From positions 3,660,737-3,724,736 of the forward strand of contig NZ_BDUB01000001.1 of the NCBI RefSeq assembly GCF_002218065.1: 64,000 nucleotides of DNA. The letters run 5' to 3'. Numbering within the stretch: the first letter of the stretch is position 1; every line of letters starts with the position of its first letter. The translations under genes were made by a program, and so were the position numbers. Under the pieces are notes generated by a model. That model was not told where the DNA came from and searched no databases. It worked only from the letters and a program-made list of their open reading frames with translations. Positions 55,967-64,000 of this stretch are shown in pieces. Origin of the DNA: Nodularia sp. NIES-3585. GTDB lineage: Bacteria > Cyanobacteriota > Cyanobacteriia > Cyanobacteriales > Nostocaceae.

Positions 55967-57424
55967 CTACTTTTGCAACCAGACTGAGACTGAACCACCT
56001 GGACAGAAGAAATTTCCCCAACCATCATCGTTGGTATAGACTATTTCCTGGATATGTCCAGTAGCGTCGCAAAAAGCCTGATTGGGTCGAAACATATTCA
56101 TCCACTTGTTGCCGGCTTCGCTGTTGGTCATCACCACAGCCATTGCTCCTGGATGTTCACTGTTACCCAAGCGCGTCCAACCGATAGTATGAGGATGATC
56201 AAAGTAATCGTGTTGGTCGCCAAAACCGTAGTCTCTACGTGCGCCAAGAAACTTATCAATCAAGAAACGGTGAGAGTGAAGGGTAGCATCACGTCCTTTG
56301 TCTTGATATTGCGCTCCATAATAGTCTGGATAAAAAACACAAGGATACCCTTCACGGCGCAGTAATATGAGTGCATAAGCTAGGGGCTTAAACCAAGGTT
56401 CAACAGGGGACTCTAGGGATTGACAGGGTTGTGTATCATGATTGTCCACAAAGGTAACAGCTAAAGCTGGTTGTTCCTTCGCTAGCGTGCGGTCAAATAT
56501 TGTCCGCATATCGAAACCACTACCTTGACGACTAGCTTGGTGAAACTTGAAGTGTAGTGGTACATCAAATAACGACATTAGCCCTGTAGTAGCAGCAAGA
56601 TAACCGTGCAGTTCATCGATATTTTGAGACCAATACTCTCCACAGCTAAACAGTTGTCGTTGACTAAAATGAACTCGCAGGTGGTTGAGCCAATCGCGGA
56701 AAAATGAGGAACGGATATGTTTAACAGCATCAATCCGAAAACCATTTACGTTTGTGGTGTCAACAAACCAACGTCCCCAATACATCAACTCGCCGCGCAC
56801 GGGTTCCTCACCCATATCTAAATCATTCGCTAACAAATAGTCATAATTGCCATGTTCGGGGCTGACTTCTGTTTCAAACTCTCTGTTTTTAATGCGGTAA
56901 AGTTTATCAGCCTTTTGAGTGCCTGCATTGTAAGACAATGAATCAAAACACCACCAATACCACTTCATGCTGGAGTATTTATCTCCGCGGCCGGAAAAGT
57001 GAAACTTCGTATAAGCATCAATTTCATACCAATCGCTGACTGGGCGGTTGCGGTCGTTCCAATCCATTTCTTGCGCCCAGATGCGTTCTGTTTCGTCTCC
57101 ACCATCTTTATGATTGAGAACTACATCACCATAGATGTGCAAACCAGAACTTTGAGCAGTTTTAATGGCTTCTAAGTATTGCTCCCGTGTTCCGTATTTT
57201 GTCCGAACACTGCCTTTTTGATCGAACTCACCCAAATCAAACAAGTCATACACACCATAACCGACATCATAACTGCCACCACTGCCTTTGTAAGGTGGCG
57301 GTAACCATAAGGCAGTGAAGCCTGCATTAGCTAGCTCATTGGCTGTTTTATTTAACTGGTTCCAAAGGTTACCATCATTGGGATTGTACCAATGGAAGTA
57401 CTGCATCATTACGCCGTTGCTCAT
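55967..57424 (-). CDS. Alpha-amylase (GH13)
   Basis: 485-residue cytoplasmic-type alpha-amylase starting GVMMQYFHWYNPNDGNLWNQ. Catalytic nucleophile D232 (GFRIDAVKHI), acid/base E263 (SCGEYW) and D330 (FVDNHDTQP) are all present. GDVVLNHKDGGDE carries a calcium-site region. No signal peptide, so it should act on internal glycogen or maltodextrins. It resembles the GH13_5 maltohexaose-forming group. Confidence 0.95.
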   Translation of the reverse strand: MSNGVMMQYFHWYNPNDGNLWNQLNKTANELANAGFTALWLPPPYKGSGGSYDVGYGVYDLFDLGEFDQKGSVRTKYGTREQYLEAIKTAQSSGLHIYGDVVLNHKDGGDETERIWAQEMDWNDRNRPVSDWYEIDAYTKFHFSGRGDKYSSMKWYWWCFDSLSYNAGTQKADKLYRIKNREFETEVSPEHGNYDYLLANDLDMGEEPVRGELMYWGRWFVDTTNVNGFRIDAVKHIRSSFFRDWLNHLRVHFSQRQLFSCGEYWSQNIDELHGYLAATTGLMSLFDVPLHFKFHQASRQGSGFDMRTIFDRTLAKEQPALAVTFVDNHDTQPCQSLESPVEPWFKPLAYALILLRREGYPCVFYPDYYGAQYQDKGRDATLHSHRFLIDKFLGARRDYGFGDQHDYFDHPHTIGWTRLGNSEHPGAMAVVMTNSEAGNKWMNMFRPNQAFCDATGHIQEIVYTNDDGWGNFFCPGGSVSVWLQK

Positions 57425-57586
57425 GCGATCGCTTTCCTCTATGATTTAGTTTTCTAGATTGATCACAAAAATATCTGTTGCTAGGATAGGTGACTTTTGT
57501 CACACAACCAGCCATCACCCAAATTTTTTTATGTTTGAATGGCAACAGCATGAAGAATGAAAAATGTAAACGTAATTTTTCCCGAC

Positions 57587-58381
57587 TTACCGGAATAATT
57601 CGGCTATTTTGACTGGATTGAGTTGTTTAACGTTACTTAAAACTATGGCTGCACCTGCTGCTAGTAGTGTTTGACTATAAGCATCACTATGGGCGGCTGT
57701 GTCCTGGACGTGAGGCGGTAAAATCCCGACACCTATCCAAATCCGGTGAGGATTCATTTCTCGCGCCTTCCTGACGGTATACATATCAGCTACGGTATCG
57801 CCCACATAGATAATTGCTGAATTATTATTTAGTTCATTCTCTAACAAGCGAATAGTGGCAAAAAGTCCGGAGGGGTCTGGTTTACCTGGTGCATCTTCCA
57901 TCGCAATTAACACTGGCGACTGTAAACCCAGACGTTTGTGTAAAACATAAGTAGCAGAAGCACGGGTAGCACCACTGAAAAATCCCCAATAAATTCCTGC
58001 TTCTGTGAGTTGTTCTAAATAGCTCGGTTGTAATAATAACGGTTCATCACAGATATACCCATGCCAATTTTCTGGGTCTGTGCCTCGATAACGAGATTGA
58101 AAAAAGGCGACAATAGTTTTGTAATCCAGTTGCAACTGCTGGCGAGTTTGTCCAAGAGATTCAAAGTAGCGATAAATAAATTCTTGGGAAGCTTCCCAAT
58201 CATTATTCCAGAGTCCTTCAGATTTTAGCTGGTCAATATCTCCAGGCGTGGGACGATAGGCTGTGTTGGTAAAATGCTCTACAGTGTCCGCCAGCGCTCG
58301 GCGATAGGAATTGCCGACATCACGCACTACACCGTCAATATCGAAGATTACAATTGGGTTTAGGGAAGATTTTTCAGTCAT
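57587..58381 (-). CDS. HAD-superfamily hydrolase (TIGR01548-type)
   Basis: 264 residues. Motif I FDIDGVVRDVGNSYRRAL has nucleophile D19 region, motif II is FFSGATRAS, the motif III Lys is in GKPDPSGL, and motif IV is YVGDTVADMYTVRKA. The cyanobacteria/plant TIGR01548 group has no firm substrate. It is separated from the amylase gene by 162 bp. Confidence 0.85.
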   Translation of the reverse strand: MTEKSSLNPIVIFDIDGVVRDVGNSYRRALADTVEHFTNTAYRPTPGDIDQLKSEGLWNNDWEASQEFIYRYFESLGQTRQQLQLDYKTIVAFFQSRYRGTDPENWHGYICDEPLLLQPSYLEQLTEAGIYWGFFSGATRASATYVLHKRLGLQSPVLIAMEDAPGKPDPSGLFATIRLLENELNNNSAIIYVGDTVADMYTVRKAREMNPHRIWIGVGILPPHVQDTAAHSDAYSQTLLAAGAAIVLSNVKQLNPVKIAELFR

Positions 58382-58570
58382 GGAATTGGTGGATGAAAGC
58401 AGCTATTAGATTTTAATCGGTGATGGTTGAACAATTTGCAATCACTATTTGGTCATCAGGTGAAGTATTGAGTTAAAATAAGCGATCGCACAGCATATAC
58501 AGTGGGCATCATTTCCACCCGTGCGATTGGCAACTTAGTATTAATCCCCAGATATCCCTCGGAGGTATGA

Positions 58571-58870
58571 TTGACCCAATTTATTCTTAAAATCCTTTGG
58601 TTAGACGAAAACGTTGCCCTAGCAGTCGATCAAGTCGTAGGCAAAGGCACAAGTCCTTTAACTAAGTATTTTTTCTGGCCTCGAAATGATGCTTGGGAAG
58701 AGTTAAAAAAGGAATTAGAGTCCAAACACTGGATTACTGACGTAGATCGCGTCGAATTGCTGAATAAAGCCACAGAAGTAATTAACTACTGGCAAGAAGA
58801 AGGCAGAAGACGACCCATGGCAGAAGCTCAACTGAAGTTCCCCGAAGTTGCCTTTACAGGTAGCGCCTAA
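58571..58870 (+). CDS. 30S ribosomal protein PSRP-3 (Ycf65)
   Basis: 99 residues. [20 protein letters not shown] and [20 protein letters not shown] are conserved in the chloroplast/cyanobacterial ribosomal protein PSRP-3. Translation starts at TTG 58571: a GGAGG at 58561-58565 sits 5 nt before it, and the only nearby ATG (58567) is out of frame. A strong terminator follows. Confidence 0.93.
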   Translation: MTQFILKILWLDENVALAVDQVVGKGTSPLTKYFFWPRNDAWEELKKELESKHWITDVDRVELLNKATEVINYWQEEGRRRPMAEAQLKFPEVAFTGSA

Positions 58871-58918
58871 AGATTGCTTCCTGAGTGATTGCTGAGTAGT
58901 AACATATGTTGAGATGAG

Positions 58919-58940
58919 CAGCGCCCCAGGCGCTGTTTTT
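58919..58940 (+). terminator. Rho-independent terminator after PSRP-3
   Basis: CAGCGCC and GGCGCTG form a perfect 7-bp GC stem around CCA, followed by TTTTT. It lies 49 bp after the stop. Confidence 0.9.
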
Positions 58941-58999
58941 ACTCAGCGTTCACCTTATGCAAATTTAAAAATCCACCTTGACACCAAATGGGATAATTA

Positions 59000-60001
59000 T
59001 TAGAGCAAACCTAATAAATCAGCACGAGGTTTAAAGGTTTCTATTTCCCGCAATTTTTCATAGAGTTCCCGTTCTTCAGATGTCAGATTTTTGGGCGTGA
59101 CAATTTGAATTTCTACTAATTGATCACCACGTTTACCGTTTTCACCAGGGTAGCCTTTATTTGCTAAACGCAGTCTTTGTCCAGTCCTTACGCCTGGGGG
59201 AATGGTCATTTTTACTGGGCCATCAAGAGTGGGTGCTTCTACTTGTCCTCCTAAAACTGCCTCACAGGGAGTAACTGGGACTTGGCAAAATATATTGAAC
59301 CCATCTAGTTTAAATAAAGAATGGGGTTCAACGGTAATTTTTAAGTAGAGGTCGCCACCATTAATACCTTGATTTCGTAACCGGATAGTTTGACCTGTGA
59401 CCATACCTGGGGGCATATTGACTTCGAGCGATCGCCCATCTTCTAGTCTAATCCGTTCTTTGCCGCCTTGATAAGCTTTTTCTAGTGGTAAGGTTAATCT
59501 AGCTTCAATATCCCGGCGGGGTGTCCGCGGTGGGCTTTTGGGAACAGTATACTCAACTCTGCTTTTAGGAGTACGAAAGGGATCGGTTTTGGTGCTACTA
59601 CCCCCATTTCTGGTGTCTTTACGACCTCCTACTCCAATCACTTGATTAATAAAGCTTTCAAAATCATTAAATTGTCCTGGGTCTACATCTTGAGTGCTAG
59701 TGCGACCGTTAGAGGAACCAGACCAGCTTTTGGGTTTGGGTGCTTTGTTACTGACAAAGCCTTTCTGCTTCCAGTAGCGGCTAAACTGGTCGTATTGCGA
59801 TCGCCTGGCTGTATCCGAAAGGACTTCGTAAGCCTCACCAATATCTTTAAACTTTTCCTCTGCTTCTTTGTTTCCCGGATTTAAATCGGGGTGATATTGC
59901 CTTGCTAACCGCCGATATACCTTTTTAATTTCTTCGCCGGTGGCATCTTTGGTTATTCCTAAAATTTCGTAGTAGTCGCGAAAATTCTGCAAATTTTGCA
60001 T
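59000..60001 (-). CDS. dnaJ: DnaJ-type co-chaperone (type II, no zinc domain)
   Basis: 333 residues. The J domain (6-72) has HPD at 37-39 (RRLARQYHPDLNPGNK). A Gly/Ser-rich linker (90-170) is followed by the substrate-binding C-terminal folds, with RLTLPLEKAYQGGKERIRLE and GGQVEAPTLDGPVKMTIPPG. The CxxCxGxG zinc repeats are missing, as in CbpA-like proteins. It lies 120 bp after dnaK on the same strand and is its likely partner. Confidence 0.94.
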   Translation of the reverse strand: MQNLQNFRDYYEILGITKDATGEEIKKVYRRLARQYHPDLNPGNKEAEEKFKDIGEAYEVLSDTARRSQYDQFSRYWKQKGFVSNKAPKPKSWSGSSNGRTSTQDVDPGQFNDFESFINQVIGVGGRKDTRNGGSSTKTDPFRTPKSRVEYTVPKSPPRTPRRDIEARLTLPLEKAYQGGKERIRLEDGRSLEVNMPPGMVTGQTIRLRNQGINGGDLYLKITVEPHSLFKLDGFNIFCQVPVTPCEAVLGGQVEAPTLDGPVKMTIPPGVRTGQRLRLANKGYPGENGKRGDQLVEIQIVTPKNLTSEERELYEKLREIETFKPRADLLGLL

Positions 60002-60121
60002 AGCTCAATTATTTAACTGTAAATTTTAGTAATAGAGGCTGGGAAGTAAAGAATTTGGGATTTGGGATTGACAATTTGAGATTGCCGTTTCATCCAAAAT
60101 CTCAAATCTCAAATTGATTGG

Positions 60122-62206
60122 CTACAACCAATCATCATCATCATCCCAATTATCCTGGTAGGTTGGTCGAGGGGATTTGCGAGTAGAACGCTTGTCGTCG
60201 TAGGCAGGGTAACGGCTATCTCTGCCGTAATCCCTATCGTAGTCTCTGTTGTAATCCCTGCCATAGGGATCACGGGAATCACGTTCTCGATATGGATCAC
60301 GGGAAAAATCGCGATCGCGTTCCTTTTCCTTGTCGCCACCTGTAAAAATGTCCCGAATCGTCCCAAACAAGTCCTCGTCTTCGTCCTCAGCATAATACTC
60401 ACGGACTTCTCTGTTCAGTTCATACAAAGCATCTTGTAAATCAGCGTAGGCTTGATCAATGCCCCGGTCTTCATTTTCCTGGAGACTTTCCCGCAGTTCT
60501 CGACAAATACCATCAATTCGTTGGCGGCGGTTGCGGGCAAACTGCATCCCAAATTCTAATGCCACTTCTCTGAGTTGCCGTTCTGCTTGTAAAATTAAAG
60601 CCTCAGAACGAGTCCGTTTTTCTACTCTTTCTTTGCGTTCTCGGTCAACATCGGCATATTTTTGAGCATCTTGAATCATCCGATTTACTTCGGATTCACT
60701 CAAAGTCGAAGCGCCTTGAACTGTGATGCTTTGTTCTCTTCCGGTAGTTCTATCTACGGCTGTTACCTGCAAAATTCCGTTAGCATCAATATCAAAAGAT
60801 ACCTGAACTTGGGGAATACCTCGTGGGGCTGGCGGGATGCCATAAAGCTTAAAACGTCCCAGGGACTTGTTATTTGATGCCATTTCCCGTTCACCCTGGA
60901 CTACGTGAATTTCCACAGTGTTTTGGTTATTTTCTGACGTAGAAAAAATATCAGAACGGCGCACTGGGATCGTAGTATTGCGGGGAATCAGTTTTTTCAT
61001 CACGCCACCAATGGTTTCTAATCCCAAAGATAATGGTGTCACATCCAAAAGCAGCACATCTTTGAGTTCACCCGCCAAAATACCTGCCTGAATGGCAGCG
61101 CCTATGGCTACAACCTCATCGGGATTGACATTTTCGTTGGGTTCTATGCCAATTAAGTCTCGCACTAACTGCTTGACTATGGGCATCCGTGTAGAACCAC
61201 CAACTAGCACCACTTCTTCAATATCTACGGGTGAGAGTCCAGAATCTTTGAGTGCGCGTTTGACTGGTGTCCGGATACGCCCGATCAAGTCAATACACAA
61301 ACCTTCAAATTGAGAACGTGTCAGGCGAGTTTCTAGATGTTTCGGTCCATCTGCCGTGGCTGTGATGAAAGGTAAGTTAATCTCGGTGACGCTGACTGCC
61401 GAAAGTTCAATTTTCGCCTTTTCCGCAGCTTCCATGAGGCGTTGTAGAGATTGTCTCTCACGTCTTAGGTCTACCCCTTCAGTTTCTAGAAATTGGTCTG
61501 CTAACCAATCGACTATTTGTTTATCAAAGTCATTACCACCTAGTTGAGTATCTCCACTGGTAGCTTTAACTTCAAAAATGCCATCGCCGACTTCCAAAAT
61601 GGAAACGTCAAAAGTACCACCACCCAAGTCAAAGACGAGGATAGTTTCAGTCGTACCCCTATCTAATCCATAAGCCAAGGATGCGGCTGTAGGTTCATTG
61701 AGAATCCGCAACACTTCTAAACCGGCAATTCTGCCAGCATCGCGGGTCGCCTGTCTCTGGGAATCATTAAAATAAGCGGGAACTGTAATTACTGCCCCTG
61801 TCACAGGTTCACCCAAATAGCGATTAGCATCTTCTGCCAATTTTTTCATCACCATTGCCGAAATTTCTTCGGGGGCGAAATCCTTTTTGAGACGGGGACA
61901 GGGAATTTTAATATTACCTAATTCGTCTTTGCGGATAGTATAAGGTACACGCTTAGATTCTGGGCTGAGTTCACCATACTGCCGCCCAATAAAGCGTTTT
62001 ACGGCAAAAAATGTATTTTGTGGGTTGAGAACGGTTTGCCGTCTGGCCATTTGACCAACCACCCTTTCGCCCTCTTTGCTGAAGCCAACAACAGAGGGGG
62101 TTGTTCGCATTCCTTCTGCATTGGCAATCACCACCGGCTTGCCACCCTCCATTACGGCGACTACTGAGTTGGTTGTACCCAAGTCGATGCCGACTACCTT
62201 GCCCAT
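60122..62206 (-). CDS. dnaK: Hsp70 chaperone DnaK with charged C-terminal tail
   Basis: 694 residues. The ATPase domain has [34 protein letters not shown] and [10 protein letters not shown]. The substrate domain (about 385-500) follows, then a helical lid. The last 80 residues are unusual: Arg/Asp/Tyr-rich repeats ([25 protein letters not shown]) ending DDDDDWL in place of the EEVD-like end. Long tails occur in the cyanobacterial DnaK3 group, linked to thylakoid membranes, so it may be that paralogue. No CIRCE element was seen upstream. Confidence 0.95.
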   Translation of the reverse strand: MGKVVGIDLGTTNSVVAVMEGGKPVVIANAEGMRTTPSVVGFSKEGERVVGQMARRQTVLNPQNTFFAVKRFIGRQYGELSPESKRVPYTIRKDELGNIKIPCPRLKKDFAPEEISAMVMKKLAEDANRYLGEPVTGAVITVPAYFNDSQRQATRDAGRIAGLEVLRILNEPTAASLAYGLDRGTTETILVFDLGGGTFDVSILEVGDGIFEVKATSGDTQLGGNDFDKQIVDWLADQFLETEGVDLRRERQSLQRLMEAAEKAKIELSAVSVTEINLPFITATADGPKHLETRLTRSQFEGLCIDLIGRIRTPVKRALKDSGLSPVDIEEVVLVGGSTRMPIVKQLVRDLIGIEPNENVNPDEVVAIGAAIQAGILAGELKDVLLLDVTPLSLGLETIGGVMKKLIPRNTTIPVRRSDIFSTSENNQNTVEIHVVQGEREMASNNKSLGRFKLYGIPPAPRGIPQVQVSFDIDANGILQVTAVDRTTGREQSITVQGASTLSESEVNRMIQDAQKYADVDRERKERVEKRTRSEALILQAERQLREVALEFGMQFARNRRQRIDGICRELRESLQENEDRGIDQAYADLQDALYELNREVREYYAEDEDEDLFGTIRDIFTGGDKEKERDRDFSRDPYRERDSRDPYGRDYNRDYDRDYGRDSRYPAYDDKRSTRKSPRPTYQDNWDDDDDWL

Positions 62207-62508
62207 GCGTTGCTCTTCTCCTAGCGTGTCTTGTACGTTTAATTTGATTATGCGGTACTACCTCTAGCTATTTGCTATTGGATCAAAACACCTCAATGAT
62301 ATGATAGTCATCATTAGGGTAAGAAGTAGAGGAGTTTAAGCTTGAGGAGCTAGTTGCAAGACTAGGATAACATTGACAATGCTAAGTATGTCCAAGTAAC
62401 CTCAAATCTTATCGTGCCAATACTGAGCTTTACGGTTTCATAAAAGTTGCTTTTTCCTTTCTCCTGTCACCAAAAGTTGATCCTGCAACTATTTTAAAGC
62501 TTTGATTT
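62207..62508. other. Region upstream of dnaK
   Basis: About 300 bp without a gene. It includes the dnaK leader; no heat-shock operator of CIRCE type and no clear promoter could be found. Confidence 0.5.
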
Positions 62509-62741
62509 TCAAAGAGCGATTACTAAATCATCTGCGGCACATAGGGCGATAACCAGATCCTTACTTAGCCACAGCAGTCCATTTTTTTGTTCAAGAATAC
62601 ATCCACCAAGAATTTGTCCATGGTAAAGTGTGGAAATCCACACCTTTTGAGTACGTGGTAAAAGCTGCAAGAATTTTAGCCTCAATTTACCTTGCCAAGC
62701 TGGCTCGCCAAAAAAAGATTTAGCACCAAGTATTAATTGTT
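62509..62741 (-). pseudogene. Remnant of an unknown gene
   Basis: About 78 codons are open on the minus strand, with GAKSFFGEPAWQGKLRLKFL and WISTLYHGQILGGCILEQKN, ending TGA at 62509-62511. There is no start codon after the upstream in-frame TAG. The regular, hydrophobic-patterned sequence looks once-coding, but I do not recognise it. Confidence 0.4.
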
Positions 62742-62926
62742 CCTCAAACTAGGCTAAGTGATCATGCGCCGTTTTGGGATTTGGGTTATCCAGCGATGAT
62801 GGTAACAGATACGGCATTTTTACCGAATCCTCATGATCATAAATCTAGTGATGCGATCGCTACTTTGGATTTAGATTTTCTCACGGGTGTTTGCGAAGGT
62901 TGCAAAGTGGCGATTCTGCGGTTGTG
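62742..62926 (+). pseudogene. M28 peptidase C-terminal remnant
   Basis: PQTRLSDHAPFWDLGYPAMM and the later HKSSDAIATLDLDFL match the C-terminal end of M28 aminopeptidases, in which the SDHAPFW histidine region is near the zinc site. Only about 60 codons remain, cut off at the left, where the sequence changes to the unknown minus-strand remnant. Confidence 0.72.
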
Positions 62927-63064
62927 AAAGTTCTTCATTGCAATTAAAGTATTTTATGAAAAAATACTTTGAGCTAATTAAATACAATAAATATTCTTGG
63001 GTGGTTCATATTGGTATAAATAGTAATACAGGGGTTTACATAGAAAAATATTCCAACAATTGAA

Positions 63065-64000
63065 ATGCCGAAAAATACAAATTTATCATCACTGGGTACA
63101 GATGTACTATTTATTCCTTCTTCCGTTCAAAGAATTACTTTGTATGAAAAATTTAAATCAAAGATTATTCACAATTCCTACTTAGATAGAACATTAGTGA
63201 GTTTTCAAGCTAATAAGCAGTCTCCATTTTCTTCCTGGTTCAAGTATAGGGAAGGTTTTTCAGAACGTTTAGTATCTTATCTCTTAAAAGAATTTAAGCC
63301 GCAACCAGGTACTATTCTTGATCCATTTTCCGGTTCAGGATCATCTTTATTTGCTGCAAATGCTTTGAGGTGGAAAACTATAGGAATTGAAGTTTTACCT
63401 GTAGGAATTTTTGCCACTAAAGCCAGAATTATGGCTCAAAAGATTGATACTAACGCCTTGAAAGCTATTATTTTGCAATTAAAACAAATAAATTTATTAG
63501 ACTACTATGACGAACGTTATAAATTTCAGCATCTAAAAATCACTAGTGGAGCTTTTTCTCCAGAAAATGAAGAAAAATTAGTTAGCTATATTTCTTTTTG
63601 CTATAACCATGTCTATGAAGAAGATATAAGAAATATTCTGTTATATGCTGCTTTTTGTATACTTGAAGATATTAGCTACACTAGAAAAGATGGTCAATAC
63701 TTGCGATGGGATAATCGCTCAAGTCGTTCTCAAGGAAAAAATCATTTTAATAAGGGGAAAATTTTAAATTTTGAAGATGCAATTTACCAAAAATTAAAGC
63801 AAATTTTATCTGACTTAGTTATTGATTCTATACTATTTTCTAGTGAACCTGATATTTCCCTATTAAATAATCAGGGTACAACAATCGCTGTAATTGAGGT
63901 AAAAGGAGGAAAAGACCCAGCCGGTGCGCTGGAACGGTATGGGGCTGCAAAAAAATCTTTTGAGGAAGCGCGTCGCAGTAATTCCGAGGTGATAACTATT
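63065..64000 (+). CDS. DNA methyltransferase/restriction-enzyme hybrid, runs off the window
   Basis: 312 codons are open to the right edge. Residues 30-250 are a DNA amino-methyltransferase N-terminal half: SWFKYREGFSERLVSYLL, AdoMet motif I DPFSGSGSSLFAA (D86) and GIEVLPVG. The expected motif IV (S/D-PPY) never appears. From about residue 255 the sequence changes to SSEPDISLLNN, then VIEVKGGKDPAGALERYGAA, giving PD-(D/E)XK residues D263, E278 and K280, as in XcyI/XamI-type endonucleases. An in-frame deletion fusing neighbouring modification and restriction genes explains this best. The true 3' end is not visible. Confidence 0.7.
   Translation, partial: MPKNTNLSSLGTDVLFIPSSVQRITLYEKFKSKIIHNSYLDRTLVSFQANKQSPFSSWFKYREGFSERLVSYLLKEFKPQPGTILDPFSGSGSSLFAANALRWKTIGIEVLPVGIFATKARIMAQKIDTNALKAIILQLKQINLLDYYDERYKFQHLKITSGAFSPENEEKLVSYISFCYNHVYEEDIRNILLYAAFCILEDISYTRKDGQYLRWDNRSSRSQGKNHFNKGKILNFEDAIYQKLKQILSDLVIDSILFSSEPDISLLNNQGTTIAVIEVKGGKDPAGALERYGAAKKSFEEARRSNSEVITI

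Noticed and set aside
62207-62508. CIRCE heat-shock operator upstream of dnaK
   Set aside because: No TTAGCACTC inverted repeat could be found in this stretch.

Overview
This is chromosomal DNA of a filamentous, probably heterocyst-forming cyanobacterium of the Nostoc/Anabaena group. The evidence is frequent HIP1 octamers (GCGATCGC), abundant 7-bp tandem repeats, a PSRP-3/Ycf65 ribosomal protein, a CPP1-like J-domain membrane protein, a CYP110-type P450, a Mo-nitrogenase-C-terminus family protein and an AT-leaning base composition. Most genes lie on the minus strand.

Left part (1-16.7 kb): housekeeping and physiology. It holds a DUF2811 protein, an OmpR-type response regulator, a CPP1-like protein, a HAD phosphatase, hppD (tocopherol pathway), a NYN-LOTUS putative RNase and a phosphate-uptake block. 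That block runs pstS-pstC-pstA-pstB, then a PEP-CTERM exported protein and a second, divergent pstB copy. A tandem Pho box of five TTAA cores at exact 11-bp spacing precedes pstS. A tRNA-Ala(GGC), a polysaccharide deacetylase, an acyltransferase-like membrane protein and a Uma2 protein follow.

Centre (18.5-41.1 kb): one large minus-strand gene cluster for a contractile injection system (CIS) of the extracellular/thylakoid-anchored type. In transcription order it encodes a DUF4255 (Pvc16-like) terminator protein, a carboxypeptidase-regulatory-like protein, two sheath proteins, a tube protein, a tail-assembly-chaperone-like protein followed by a DUF6760-like reading frame, a second tube-like protein, a disordered repeat protein, a LysM adaptor, a spike split into gpD and gpV parts, gp25, two baseplate-J proteins, a P2-I-like tail protein, a tail fibre, a PAAR-like protein, a coiled-coil protein, a DUF4157 cargo/toxin with a glycosyltransferase-like C-terminus, and an AAA+ ATPase. 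The DUF6760-like frame has no start codon but joins the preceding gene through a TTTGGGG slippery heptamer, which suggests -1 ribosomal frameshifting as in phage tail chaperones. The cluster is bracketed by two degenerate, same-orientation ISKra4-like copies plus IS66 and IS4-like remnants, and is interrupted by an IS630 fragment and a MITE.

Right part (43.5-64 kb): obgE, a TerB/Mo-nitro_C protein, a GCS2-like ligase, a UbiD-family decarboxylase, hisF, ruvB, a TPR lipoprotein-like protein, two cytochromes P450, a GH13 alpha-amylase, a HAD hydrolase, PSRP-3 and a dnaK-dnaJ pair. A decayed strip with an M28 peptidase tail follows. The window ends in an open reading frame that joins the N-terminal half of a DNA methyltransferase in frame to a PD-(D/E)XK restriction-enzyme-like segment.

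All family names come from reading motifs by eye. No database search was run.
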